Below the pieces are notes generated by a model. The model was given only the letters and a program-made list of their open reading frames with translations. It was not told the origin of the DNA and searched no databases. The position numbers were made by a program, and so were the translations under genes. From Nitrospirales bacterium (GTDB lineage Bacteria > Nitrospirota > Nitrospiria > Nitrospirales > UBA2166), in contig JAJDBL010000239.1 of assembly GCA_029261375.1 (NCBI GenBank), positions 1 to 6,720 of the forward strand: DNA of 6,720 nucleotides, read 5' to 3'. Below are positions 1-5,479 of this stretch, piece by piece. Position 1 is the first letter of the stretch; every line of letters begins with the position of its first letter.

Positions 1-764
1 CTCATGTATTTCTCCCCGCCGCGATGTGGGCGGAAAAGACGGGGACGTTTACAAATTCTGAACGGCGTGTTGGGTTGGTCAGGAAAGCCGTTGAACCGCC
101 CTTTGAAGCGAGGAGCGATTTAGAAATTTTCGCTGGGATGGCTGAGAAGCTTGGGGTCGGACATCTTCTTCCGTCTCCGACATCTGAAGCGATGTTCGAT
201 GAGCTCAAGATGATCAGTAGAGGGCGCCCATGTGATTATTCTGGGTTGAGCTATGCTGCGCTTGAACGAGAAGGCGGCATTCAGTGGCCCGCGCCTACCG
301 AAGAAGGGAGTCCACGGTTGTATTCCGATGGCCAGTTTCATACGGCGAACAGAAGAGCGCGGTTTATCGCGCTGGAGTTTCACGATACCAATGAACGTCC
401 GGACGACCAGTATCCGTTTTGGCTAAATACGGGTCGAGTGATTGAGCACTGGCATACACGAACCAAGACCGGACAAATCGGGAATCTGAACAAGTTCTCC
501 CCCATCCCATACGTCGAAATGAATTCGATCGATGCCACACGATTGGGGATTGTGCCACTAGAGTCCGTGCGGCTGATTTCAAGGCGAGGAGAGATGACCG
601 CGATCGTTCAGATTACAGAGTGTGTAGCCCCAGGGATGGTATTCGTTCCGTTTCACTTTGCCAAAGGTTCCAACCTCATGACTCTTGGCTTGTTGGATCG
701 CTATTCGCGACAACCGGCATATAAACAGTCTGCGGTCAAGATAGAGAAAGCATCGTCGACGTGA
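1..764 (+). CDS. nasA: Assimilatory-type molybdopterin nitrate reductase, C-terminal part (5' end outside window)
   Basis: The reading frame is open from the first complete codon at position 3, so about 253 C-terminal residues are visible and the start lies to the left. The opening stretch VFLPAAMWAEKTGTFTNSE followed by RRVGLVRKAVEPP is the segment typical of NasA/NarB nitrate reductases of the DMSO-reductase superfamily. Next come GRPCDYSG, GGIQWP and GSPRLYSDGQF, again NasA-like. From about position 405 begins the molybdopterin-dinucleotide binding domain, with LNTGRVIEHWHTRTKTG, an RLISRRGE strand and a closing SRQPAYKQSAV. The enzyme would reduce nitrate to nitrite in the cytoplasm. It ends without the BFD-like [2Fe-2S] tail of Klebsiella-type NasA. 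Its stop overlaps the next gene by 4 bases, pointing to a dedicated electron-transfer partner. The N-terminal 4Fe-4S site and any Tat signal are not visible. A formate dehydrogenase is the main alternative, because the fold and several motifs are shared, but the AAMW and SRQPxYK segments favour nitrate reductase. Confidence 0.85.
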   Translation, partial: HVFLPAAMWAEKTGTFTNSERRVGLVRKAVEPPFEARSDLEIFAGMAEKLGVGHLLPSPTSEAMFDELKMISRGRPCDYSGLSYAALEREGGIQWPAPTEEGSPRLYSDGQFHTANRRARFIALEFHDTNERPDDQYPFWLNTGRVIEHWHTRTKTGQIGNLNKFSPIPYVEMNSIDATRLGIVPLESVRLISRRGEMTAIVQITECVAPGMVFVPFHFAKGSNLMTLGLLDRYSRQPAYKQSAVKIEKASST

Positions 765-2695
765 TTCCTTCAAATGTTGAATTCGGTGTTGGTATCGAGA
801 CCTTTCCGGTAACAGAAAGCGAAGCTGGGATGGCCGGTGGGAATTCAAATTCTCCATGTCAGAACAATGTTGGTGCAATGGACGAATTCAAAGCCACCAA
901 TCAGCTCGGGTTCATTTTTCGAGCGGACAACTGCATCGGATGCCACTCGTGTGAAGCCGCCTGTAGCGAAAAGAACGGTTTGCCGGCCGATATCGCCTGG
1001 AGAAAGGTCGGCTACCTTGAGGGTGGGACCTATCCTGACCACACCCGGGTCAATATCTCGATGGCCTGTAATCATTGTGATGATCCCGTCTGCCTGAAGG
1101 GATGTCCGACAGGCGCTTATGTAAAGTACGAGGATACCGGCGCCGTTATCGTCGACAGTGACATTTGCTTTGGTTGCCGCTATTGCACATGGGTCTGCCC
1201 CTATGAAGCTCCAGCCTTTAATCCAGAAACCGGCTCAGTTAGCAAATGCAATATGTGTGTCGATCGTTTGGAGATAGGCCTCCAACCCGCGTGTGTTGAT
1301 GCTTGTTTGGGACATGCACTAGAATTTGGCGAGATAGCCACATACGAGCAGAGTAACCCCGCAGCATTGACCCAGATCGCTGGATTCCCAGATCCATCAA
1401 TCAGCAAACCTAACGTACGTTTCGATCAAAGCCGCTCGCTTCCAACGACGCTAAAACGTACCGATTGCGAGCTGATACAGTATCAGTCTGCAGCGTCCTC
1501 GAGTGGGCAGACCTCGTGCAACGAGGACAATCTTCCGTACCAGTCCGTTGGGAAGCTGAACCCCGCAAGTCGAGTAGAAAATCTCGGCAGCACAACGAGC
1601 GAGCAGGAACCTTGGTCTTCATTACACGGCCACGAAACCTCCCTCGTGCTGTTCACCCTGCTCGCTCAATGTGTTGTCGGCACCTTTTTGTCGCTCGGGA
1701 TCTTACCCCTGCTGACAGCGAGTCTCGGAATAGAGCGCAGCCTGCAGGTTCCCACACAGGCGATCCTCATTGGCATCACGGCGTTGCTTGCCGTAGGTCT
1801 TGGGATTTCAACCGCGCATCTTGGAAAACCGTGGAGATGCTACCGATCGTTAAACAATCTTCGGTATTCCTGGGTGAGCCGTGAGATTCTTGCGATGGGG
1901 TTGTTCTTTGGGGGATTGTCCGCGTTTACGGTACTGATCGTCAGTGGATTCTCAGGTCCGTGGCTACAGTGGGGTTTGGGTTCGATCGTGGCCATGTGCG
2001 GGTTTGCCAGCATCTTCACCATGTCGAAGATTTACATGATTCCAGCGAGACCATTCTGGAATCACCCGCATACCTGGGTCTCCTTCTATGCCTCGGCCTT
2101 CGTGCTTGGTCCGTACCTTGTCGCGGCGACGCTCGGACTGTTGACCGAGATTCCAATGATCGTCCTTGCAGCATTCACGTCCGTTGCGTTGACGACACAA
2201 GTGATTCAAACGAACTCTCAACATCGACATGTTCGAGATCTCATTTCACCACCAAAGGTACGTCATAAGCGGATTCAACCGTTTGGTCCAATGACCACGC
2301 ATGCCGAAGCGACGCTTCATGTGCAAGGGGAGTTGGCGGCTTCGCATGAACGGTTGTTCGGAAAATTCAGCCGGTTTCAGCAGATGCAAAACATGCTCTC
2401 GTATCTCACGATGAGTGTCAGTGCAGTCATGCTAGCAACGGTCCTAGCCGTGACCTCATTTGCGGATGGATCACCCGGCGTCACTCACACTATTGGAATC
2501 ATCGTGCCCTGGATCATTCTCTTTCTGTTCCCTGCCGCGCTGACAGGGGAACTCATCGGTCGTGCGTTGTTCTATTCCGTCGTCACTCCCACCACCATGC
2601 CAGGATCGTTGTTCCTCAAAAACCGAGGCTTCGAACAACTGGCTCGAGACACGGGCTTGGCCGAAGACTCGATGGTCGGTGTCTCTCCTCACTAA
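761..2695 (+). CDS. Fused DmsB-like 4Fe-4S ferredoxin and DmsC-like quinol-oxidising membrane anchor
   Basis: This 644-residue protein joins two subunits that are normally separate. Residues 58-182 carry four complete cysteine sets: C58/61/64/68, C103/106/111/115, C136/139/142/146 and C163/166/178/182. This is the DmsB/NrfC pattern for four 4Fe-4S clusters. Residues ~197-288 form a polar, low-complexity linker. Residues ~292-608 form eight hydrophobic segments (about 292-318, 333-352, 376-395, 401-421, 438-461, 464-482, 545-567, 577-608) with the DmsC signature LGKPWRCYRSLNNLRYSW followed by SRE at 354-375. Its likely role is to take electrons from quinol and pass them to the nitrate reductase whose stop codon it overlaps (GTGA). 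The GTG start at 761 gives the longest protein and fits coupling. ATG at 830 (residue 24) or 878 (residue 40) are alternatives; 878 gives a DmsB-like N-terminus. None has a strong Shine-Dalgarno sequence. The even-numbered loops are basic, so both ends are predicted to be cytoplasmic. Confidence 0.88.
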   Translation: MIPSNVEFGVGIETFPVTESEAGMAGGNSNSPCQNNVGAMDEFKATNQLGFIFRADNCIGCHSCEAACSEKNGLPADIAWRKVGYLEGGTYPDHTRVNISMACNHCDDPVCLKGCPTGAYVKYEDTGAVIVDSDICFGCRYCTWVCPYEAPAFNPETGSVSKCNMCVDRLEIGLQPACVDACLGHALEFGEIATYEQSNPAALTQIAGFPDPSISKPNVRFDQSRSLPTTLKRTDCELIQYQSAASSSGQTSCNEDNLPYQSVGKLNPASRVENLGSTTSEQEPWSSLHGHETSLVLFTLLAQCVVGTFLSLGILPLLTASLGIERSLQVPTQAILIGITALLAVGLGISTAHLGKPWRCYRSLNNLRYSWVSREILAMGLFFGGLSAFTVLIVSGFSGPWLQWGLGSIVAMCGFASIFTMSKIYMIPARPFWNHPHTWVSFYASAFVLGPYLVAATLGLLTEIPMIVLAAFTSVALTTQVIQTNSQHRHVRDLISPPKVRHKRIQPFGPMTTHAEATLHVQGELAASHERLFGKFSRFQQMQNMLSYLTMSVSAVMLATVLAVTSFADGSPGVTHTIGIIVPWIILFLFPAALTGELIGRALFYSVVTPTTMPGSLFLKNRGFEQLARDTGLAEDSMVGVSPH

Positions 2696-2771
2696 TTTTG
2701 AAATCACCAACACCTGTTCATCTTGCACACGCAATGCGTTTACCGCCCGCGTAAGCCGGGTCGTTCGAACT

Positions 2772-2801
2772 CTGACCGTTGGTCTATGATTGCGGTAAGA
2801 T
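2772..2801 (+). promoter_or_regulatory. Possible sigma-70 promoter for the lipoprotein gene
   Basis: A CTGACC -35-like hexamer (2772-2777) and a TAAGAT -10-like hexamer (2796-2801) are separated by 18 bases, each matching consensus at 4 of 6 positions. They lie in the 163-base gap after the Fe-S/anchor gene, about 57 bases before the lipoprotein start. That gap holds no convincing gene; a 34-codon reverse ORF there has no ribosome binding site. The match is modest and could be chance. Confidence 0.25.
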
Positions 2802-2858
2802 CGTGGTAGGATTGCGCAGCAAACGTCTGAACGAATGTGAACATGTGAGGAGGGAATT

Positions 2859-3401
2859 ATGAAACGGTATCGTGCCTATTTCGTGTTGTACGTGATCGTG
2901 TTCGCTGCTGCAGCACTCGTGGGATGTGGAGGAAGTGACAGTAGTAGCAGCGGGAGTGGTGACAATAGCGGCAGCAGTGGTGGAGGTACCAATGCAACCG
3001 GTTTCCCTCTGGCAGGTCTCTACAATGCCTCAGAGAACGCGAGGGATATTTTTGTCACCCATATTAGTGAAACTGGAGTGGCAACCGACTATGATTTTCT
3101 CGGGGATTCTTTTGACCAGGGCGTCAATTGTTATCTCATGGAGTTGACTGGAACCTTTACATCTCTCGGCGACGATCGTTATTTCTTCGAGGCACAAGGC
3201 TTTACATCAATCGTAGGCTCTTTTGAAGTGACAGCTCGGATTGAGAATTCGACTCTTGTGTTTACCCGTCAGGATCTCAGTGATGCCGATTCGGATGGAG
3301 ATCGAGACGAATTGATTACGTTCGGCAACCCCGTGATCACTGATCAAACCCTTGAAGACCTTCAACCAATTTGTACGGACGAGGACTTGTTCTTTTTCTA
3401 G
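2859..3401 (+). CDS. Small Ser/Gly-rich lipoprotein of unknown function
   Basis: This is a 180-residue protein of no recognised family. It starts with a basic n-region (KRYR), a hydrophobic core (residues 7-21) and a lipobox LVGC, so Cys23 is the likely lipidated residue. A low-complexity Ser/Gly/Asp stretch (residues 24-48) then acts as a flexible tether. There is no Asp at +2 after the cysteine (the next residues are Gly-Gly), so under the E. coli sorting rule it would go to the outer membrane. The rest (49-180) looks beta-rich, with two cysteines (91 and 172) that could form a disulfide. An acidic DADSDGDRDE run at residues 142-151 resembles a calcium-binding DxDxDG loop. The start is supported by GGAGGG at 2849-2854. 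It is probably transcribed on its own, since 163 bases separate it from the upstream gene. Function unknown. Confidence 0.82.
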   Translation: MKRYRAYFVLYVIVFAAAALVGCGGSDSSSSGSGDNSGSSGGGTNATGFPLAGLYNASENARDIFVTHISETGVATDYDFLGDSFDQGVNCYLMELTGTFTSLGDDRYFFEAQGFTSIVGSFEVTARIENSTLVFTRQDLSDADSDGDRDELITFGNPVITDQTLEDLQPICTDEDLFFF

Positions 3402-3544
3402 GCTTGCCACACCCCTAGACTTCTTTTTTACCACGGCAAGAGAGCTTTGAGTGTTATCGGAGAAAGAGCGTAGGTTTAGAGTCACACAGTCTTAGTGTGG
3501 CGTATCTCATTGTCGCTGGTATTTTTGTTCCTGAGGTGACACGT

Positions 3545-3946
3545 TTACATGTCATGATCAATCTCGCTCTGAAGCGTTTCTAGTTCGTCGAGAACACGGA
3601 TGAACTTTGCCCCGAATGTTGTGAGCACGTACTCGACTCTCGGTGGGACTTCGCTGTATGCAATACGCTCGATGATGCCGAATTCAATGTTCTTGCGTAG
3701 GCAGTCGTTGAGTACCTTCGTTGTCAAACCTTCGACGTTGCGCACCATCGCGCCTGGCCGATTGATGCCGTTTGCTAAGAGTTGGTAGACGGTCAGAGAC
3801 CATTTACAGCGAAAAATAGCTTCAACCATCCGCGCGCTGCGCTCAGGCGCTGATTTTCTTGAGTATATTTTCTCCTGATTTTTCATCGAGATGTACCACA
3901 AAGTATCTACGGTACCGCATTGTACGTACTTTTCAACATGAGGCAC
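3545..3946 (-). CDS. HxlR-family winged-helix transcriptional regulator
   Basis: The protein is recognised by the HxlR core: FRCKWSLTVYQLL (residues 45-57), then a GLTTKVLNDCLRKN recognition-helix region and the hallmark YSEVPPRVEYVLTTFG wing (97-112). HxlR proteins are small dimeric DNA-binding regulators, often repressors sensing electrophiles, aldehydes or quinones. Divergent orientation to the SDR/DUF4242 genes suggests it controls them and itself. The usual N-terminal cysteine before the first helix is not present; cysteines sit instead at 10, 47 and 82. The start is uncertain. The longest frame begins with GTG at 3946, but the strong GGGAGG at 3948-3953 is then only one base away. ATG at 3886 gives a 113-residue protein of usual HxlR length but has only a weak GTGG-like site. 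The stop codon falls inside a short imperfect hairpin at 3537-3554. Confidence 0.85.
   Translation of the reverse strand: MPHVEKYVQCGTVDTLWYISMKNQEKIYSRKSAPERSARMVEAIFRCKWSLTVYQLLANGINRPGAMVRNVEGLTTKVLNDCLRKNIEFGIIERIAYSEVPPRVEYVLTTFGAKFIRVLDELETLQSEIDHDM
3902..3930. promoter_or_regulatory. Dyad operator candidate (AGTAnnTAC-N11-GTAnnTACT)
   Basis: AGTATCTAC at 3902-3910 and GTACGTACT at 3922-3930 are inverted copies matching at 7 of 9 positions across an 11-base spacer. Inside the dyad is the perfect 8-base palindrome CGGTACCG (3910-3917), and the right arm contains the palindrome GTACGTAC (3922-3929). GTAC occurs four times between 3893 and 3929. The dyad sits immediately upstream of the -35 position of the SDR promoter and ahead of the ATG-3886 start of the HxlR gene, which suits autoregulation and control of the divergent operon. 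Binding by the HxlR protein is inferred. Confidence 0.45.
3907..3939 (-). CDS. Possible 10-codon leader peptide ahead of the HxlR gene
   Basis: On the - strand an ATG at 3939 lies 8 bases after GGGAGG (3953-3948), the only strong Shine-Dalgarno sequence in the region. It encodes MLKSTYNAVP and stops at TAG (3909-3907), 20 bases before the ATG at 3886 that would give a normal-length HxlR protein. It is in a different frame from the regulator. It could be a leader that controls regulator translation by reinitiation. Otherwise the good spacing is chance, or there is a frameshift in the sequence. This is inference from spacing only. Confidence 0.3.
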   Translation of the reverse strand: MLKSTYNAVP

Positions 3947-3959
3947 ACCTCCCTATGAT
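3931..3959 (+). promoter_or_regulatory. Candidate promoter for the SDR-DUF4242 operon
   Basis: A TATGAT -10 box (5 of 6 to consensus) lies at 3954-3959. The base positions 17 upstream (3931-3936, TTTCAA) match -35 consensus only weakly, as expected for a regulated or activator-dependent promoter. Transcription would begin near 3966 and give a leader of about 33 bases that contains GGAGGT (3987-3992), 6 bases before the SDR start. Confidence 0.4.
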
Positions 3960-3998
3960 GCATCTAGACTTTGATTTCACATTTGTGGAGGTATTCAC

Positions 3999-4766
3999 AT
4001 GGGCAACAAAACTCAATCGTTAGCGATGATCGTGGGTGGGTCGAGTGGCATGGGTTTCGCGACCGCCAAGCGGTTGCTCAAGCGCGGTATTGGTACGGTC
4101 ATCGTTGGCAGGACTGCTAGCAAGCTGGAAGCTGCGAAGCGTGATCTCTCCAGTCTAGGAAATATTGAAACGCTTCAAGCCAACCTCTACGAGGCCGGCG
4201 ACGTGCAACGCGTTGTTGAATTTGCTGCAAACCACGACCGTCAGATCACGTATCTGGTGAATGCAGCAGGCTATTTCAATCCAACCCCGTTCCTTGCACA
4301 CGCGCACAAAGATTTCGACATCTATGCGGACTTGAACCGTGCAATCTTTTTTATCTCCCAGGCGGTGGCACAAAACATGGTCGCGAATGGTGGCGGCTCG
4401 ATCGTGCATATTGGTTCGATGTGGGGAAAACAAGCGGTGAAAGCCACCCCTTCATCCGCGTATTCAATGGCCAAAGCCGGCTTGCATGCGCTGACACAAC
4501 ACATGGCGATGGAATTGGCTAAACACAACATTCGGGTAAACGCGGTGTCGCCTGCGGTGGTGAAGACGCCAATCTATGAGGCGTTCATTGCTCCAAATGA
4601 CATCGATGCCACGCTTGCCACGTTTGATGATTTTCATCCTATCGGACGGATTGGTACGGCTGACGATGTGGCCAAAACGATCGACTTTTTGCTGAGTGAT
4701 GATGCGAGCTGGGTGACTGGCGCGATTTGGGATGTTGACGGCGGTGTGCTCGCCGGCAGAAACTAA
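3999..4766 (+). CDS. Classical short-chain dehydrogenase/reductase (SDR), probably NADPH-dependent
   Basis: The 255-residue length and motifs are those of classical SDRs. The cofactor-binding glycine motif is GGSSGMG (13-19), with Gly in place of the usual leading Thr. Arg38 after the second strand (VGRTASKL) favours NADP(H). NAAG is at 88-91 and the catalytic tetrad is Asn113, Ser140, Tyr155 and Lys159 (YSMAK). SPAVVKTP and the C-terminal WDVDGG complete the family pattern. The reaction would be reversible carbonyl/alcohol oxidoreduction of an unknown small substrate; the name cannot be refined further. GGAGGT at 3987-3992 fixes the start. The gene is divergent from the HxlR regulator and is followed after 49 bases by the DUF4242 gene, so the two probably form an operon that removes or converts a reactive carbonyl compound sensed by the regulator. 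That role is inferred from context. Confidence 0.92.
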   Translation: MGNKTQSLAMIVGGSSGMGFATAKRLLKRGIGTVIVGRTASKLEAAKRDLSSLGNIETLQANLYEAGDVQRVVEFAANHDRQITYLVNAAGYFNPTPFLAHAHKDFDIYADLNRAIFFISQAVAQNMVANGGGSIVHIGSMWGKQAVKATPSSAYSMAKAGLHALTQHMAMELAKHNIRVNAVSPAVVKTPIYEAFIAPNDIDATLATFDDFHPIGRIGTADDVAKTIDFLLSDDASWVTGAIWDVDGGVLAGRN

Positions 4767-4815
4767 CACGCACGAGAAGTCAAAGTAGATTCAGTTAACA
4801 AAGGAGGAACGATTA

Positions 4816-5088
4816 ATGCCTAAGTTCGTGATTGAAAGAGAAATTCCAGGGGCAGGAAAGCTGTCGCCTCAGGACCTACAGGCTATTTCGAAGAAATCGT
4901 GCGGTGTTCTTACAGGTATGGGCCCACAGATTCAATGGGTTCAGAGTTATGTCACAGACGATAAGGTCTATTGTGTATACATCGCGCCGGATGAAGAAAC
5001 AGTTCGGGCGCATGCGCGACAAGGGGAGTTTCCAGCAAACCGCGTTTCTGAGGTCAAGGCCACCATCGATCCGACCACCGCTGAGTGA
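4816..5088 (+). CDS. DUF4242-type small protein (SCO4226-like)
   Basis: A 90-residue soluble protein beginning MPKFVIEREIPGAGKLS, with QIQWVQSYVTDDKVYCVYIAP in the middle and FPANRVSEVKATIDP near the end. This layout matches my memory of the DUF4242 family, ferredoxin-like-fold proteins whose Streptomyces member SCO4226 was described as nickel-binding. The repeated beta strands (FVIERE, IQWVQSYV, KVYCVYIA, VSEVKATI) with two helices suit such a fold and a dimer. The start is fixed by AAGGAGG at 4801-4807, 8 bases upstream. It lies 49 bases after the SDR gene on the same strand, with no terminator between them, so cotranscription is likely. Biochemical function in this setting is unknown; His101-type metal clusters are absent, and a single His (in RAHARQG) and two Cys are the only obvious metal-ligand candidates. 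Confidence 0.8.
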   Translation: MPKFVIEREIPGAGKLSPQDLQAISKKSCGVLTGMGPQIQWVQSYVTDDKVYCVYIAPDEETVRAHARQGEFPANRVSEVKATIDPTTAE

Positions 5089-5127
5089 CGAATGAGCTTT
5101 GGCTGAGAATGAGAAACTGTCGATGTT

Positions 5128-5298
5128 CTATCGAAAGAGGGAATAGGCTATCAGCACGAACAAGCATGCGAGGGTGGCAGGGATGATAAGTTTGAGCAGG
5201 GCGAGGTTCACGAAGCAGATACCGATCACCGCGGCTGAGGGAAGCACAATGGTGATCCAGGGCGAGAGATCTAGAAGCTTTTCATACAAAGTATTCAT
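5128..5298 (-). CDS. Small two-helix membrane protein (56 residues), unknown function
   Basis: A reverse-strand frame from ATG (5298-5296) to TAG (5130-5128) encodes 56 residues. After a short amphipathic start (MNTLYEKLLDLSP) it is almost entirely hydrophobic, with two predicted transmembrane segments at about residues 14-30 and 32-55. They are separated only by an Asn, and a single Lys36 and a terminal Arg are the other charges. Such sustained hydrophobicity with no stop is unlikely to be chance. It is convergent with the DUF4242 gene (39-base gap) and downstream of the nitrite reductase gene on the same strand. The ribosome binding site is weak (GGA about 11 bases upstream), but a TTGAAG/TATGAT promoter lies just ahead. 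No family is recognised; it could be a small subunit or stress-related membrane peptide. Confidence 0.55.
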   Translation of the reverse strand: MNTLYEKLLDLSPWITIVLPSAAVIGICFVNLALLKLIIPATLACLFVLIAYSLFR

Positions 5299-5319
5299 CG
5301 ATTAAATTCCAAGTCCGCC

Positions 5320-5349
5320 ATCATATCAAGGTAGGGTGTGCTCCTTCAA
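5320..5349 (-). promoter_or_regulatory. Candidate promoter for the 56-residue membrane protein
   Basis: On the - strand TTGAAG (5349-5344, 4 of 6 to consensus) and TATGAT (5325-5320, 5 of 6) are 18 bases apart. Transcription would begin around 5313, about 15 bases before the ATG at 5298. This supports the small gene being expressed by itself rather than only by readthrough from the nitrite reductase gene. Confidence 0.4.
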
Positions 5350-5381
5350 CTCCACCTTGTAGAATTCCTAGCTATTAGTTA

Positions 5382-5406
5382 TCGGGATCAACGGGAAAAA
5401 TCCCGA
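5382..5406 (-). terminator. Hairpin downstream of the nitrite reductase gene, possible terminator
   Basis: TCGGGAT (5382-5388) and ATCCCGA (5400-5406) form a perfect 7-base stem with an 11-base loop. An overlapping alternative, CGGGA (5392-5396) with TCCCG (5401-5405), uses the same right arm and a 4-base loop. The hairpin lies 74 bases past the stop of the NirB-NirD fusion. There is no U-run after it on either strand, so intrinsic termination is doubtful. Confidence 0.3.
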
Positions 5407-5479
5407 CGCCAGACTCTAACGACTAAGATCACTCCCTACGGTTCGAGATGACAGCGTGTGATCGCGTAGGCGCATTACA

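Noticed and set aside
2739..2844. 34-codon reverse ORF in the gap before the lipoprotein gene
   Set aside because: No ribosome binding site, no hydrophobic or recognisable pattern, and short enough to be random.
3404..3442. CTTGCC...GGCAAG inverted repeat after the lipoprotein stop
   Set aside because: A six-base stem with a loop of more than 20 bases; the T-run lies within the loop, not after the stem.
3483..3499. CACAC/GTGTG hairpin in the convergent gap after the lipoprotein gene
   Set aside because: Only five pairs around a seven-base loop and no T tract close by; could be chance.
3537..3554. Imperfect hairpin TGACACGT/ACATGTCA overlapping the hxlR stop codon
   Set aside because: Eight pairs with one mismatch and a two-base loop, but no U-run follows on either strand, so I do not call it a terminator.
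5297..5326. Nine-codon ORF (MMADLEFNR) whose stop overlaps the ATG of the 56-residue gene
   Set aside because: It begins inside the likely -10 box and has no well-placed Shine-Dalgarno sequence, so translational coupling is unlikely.
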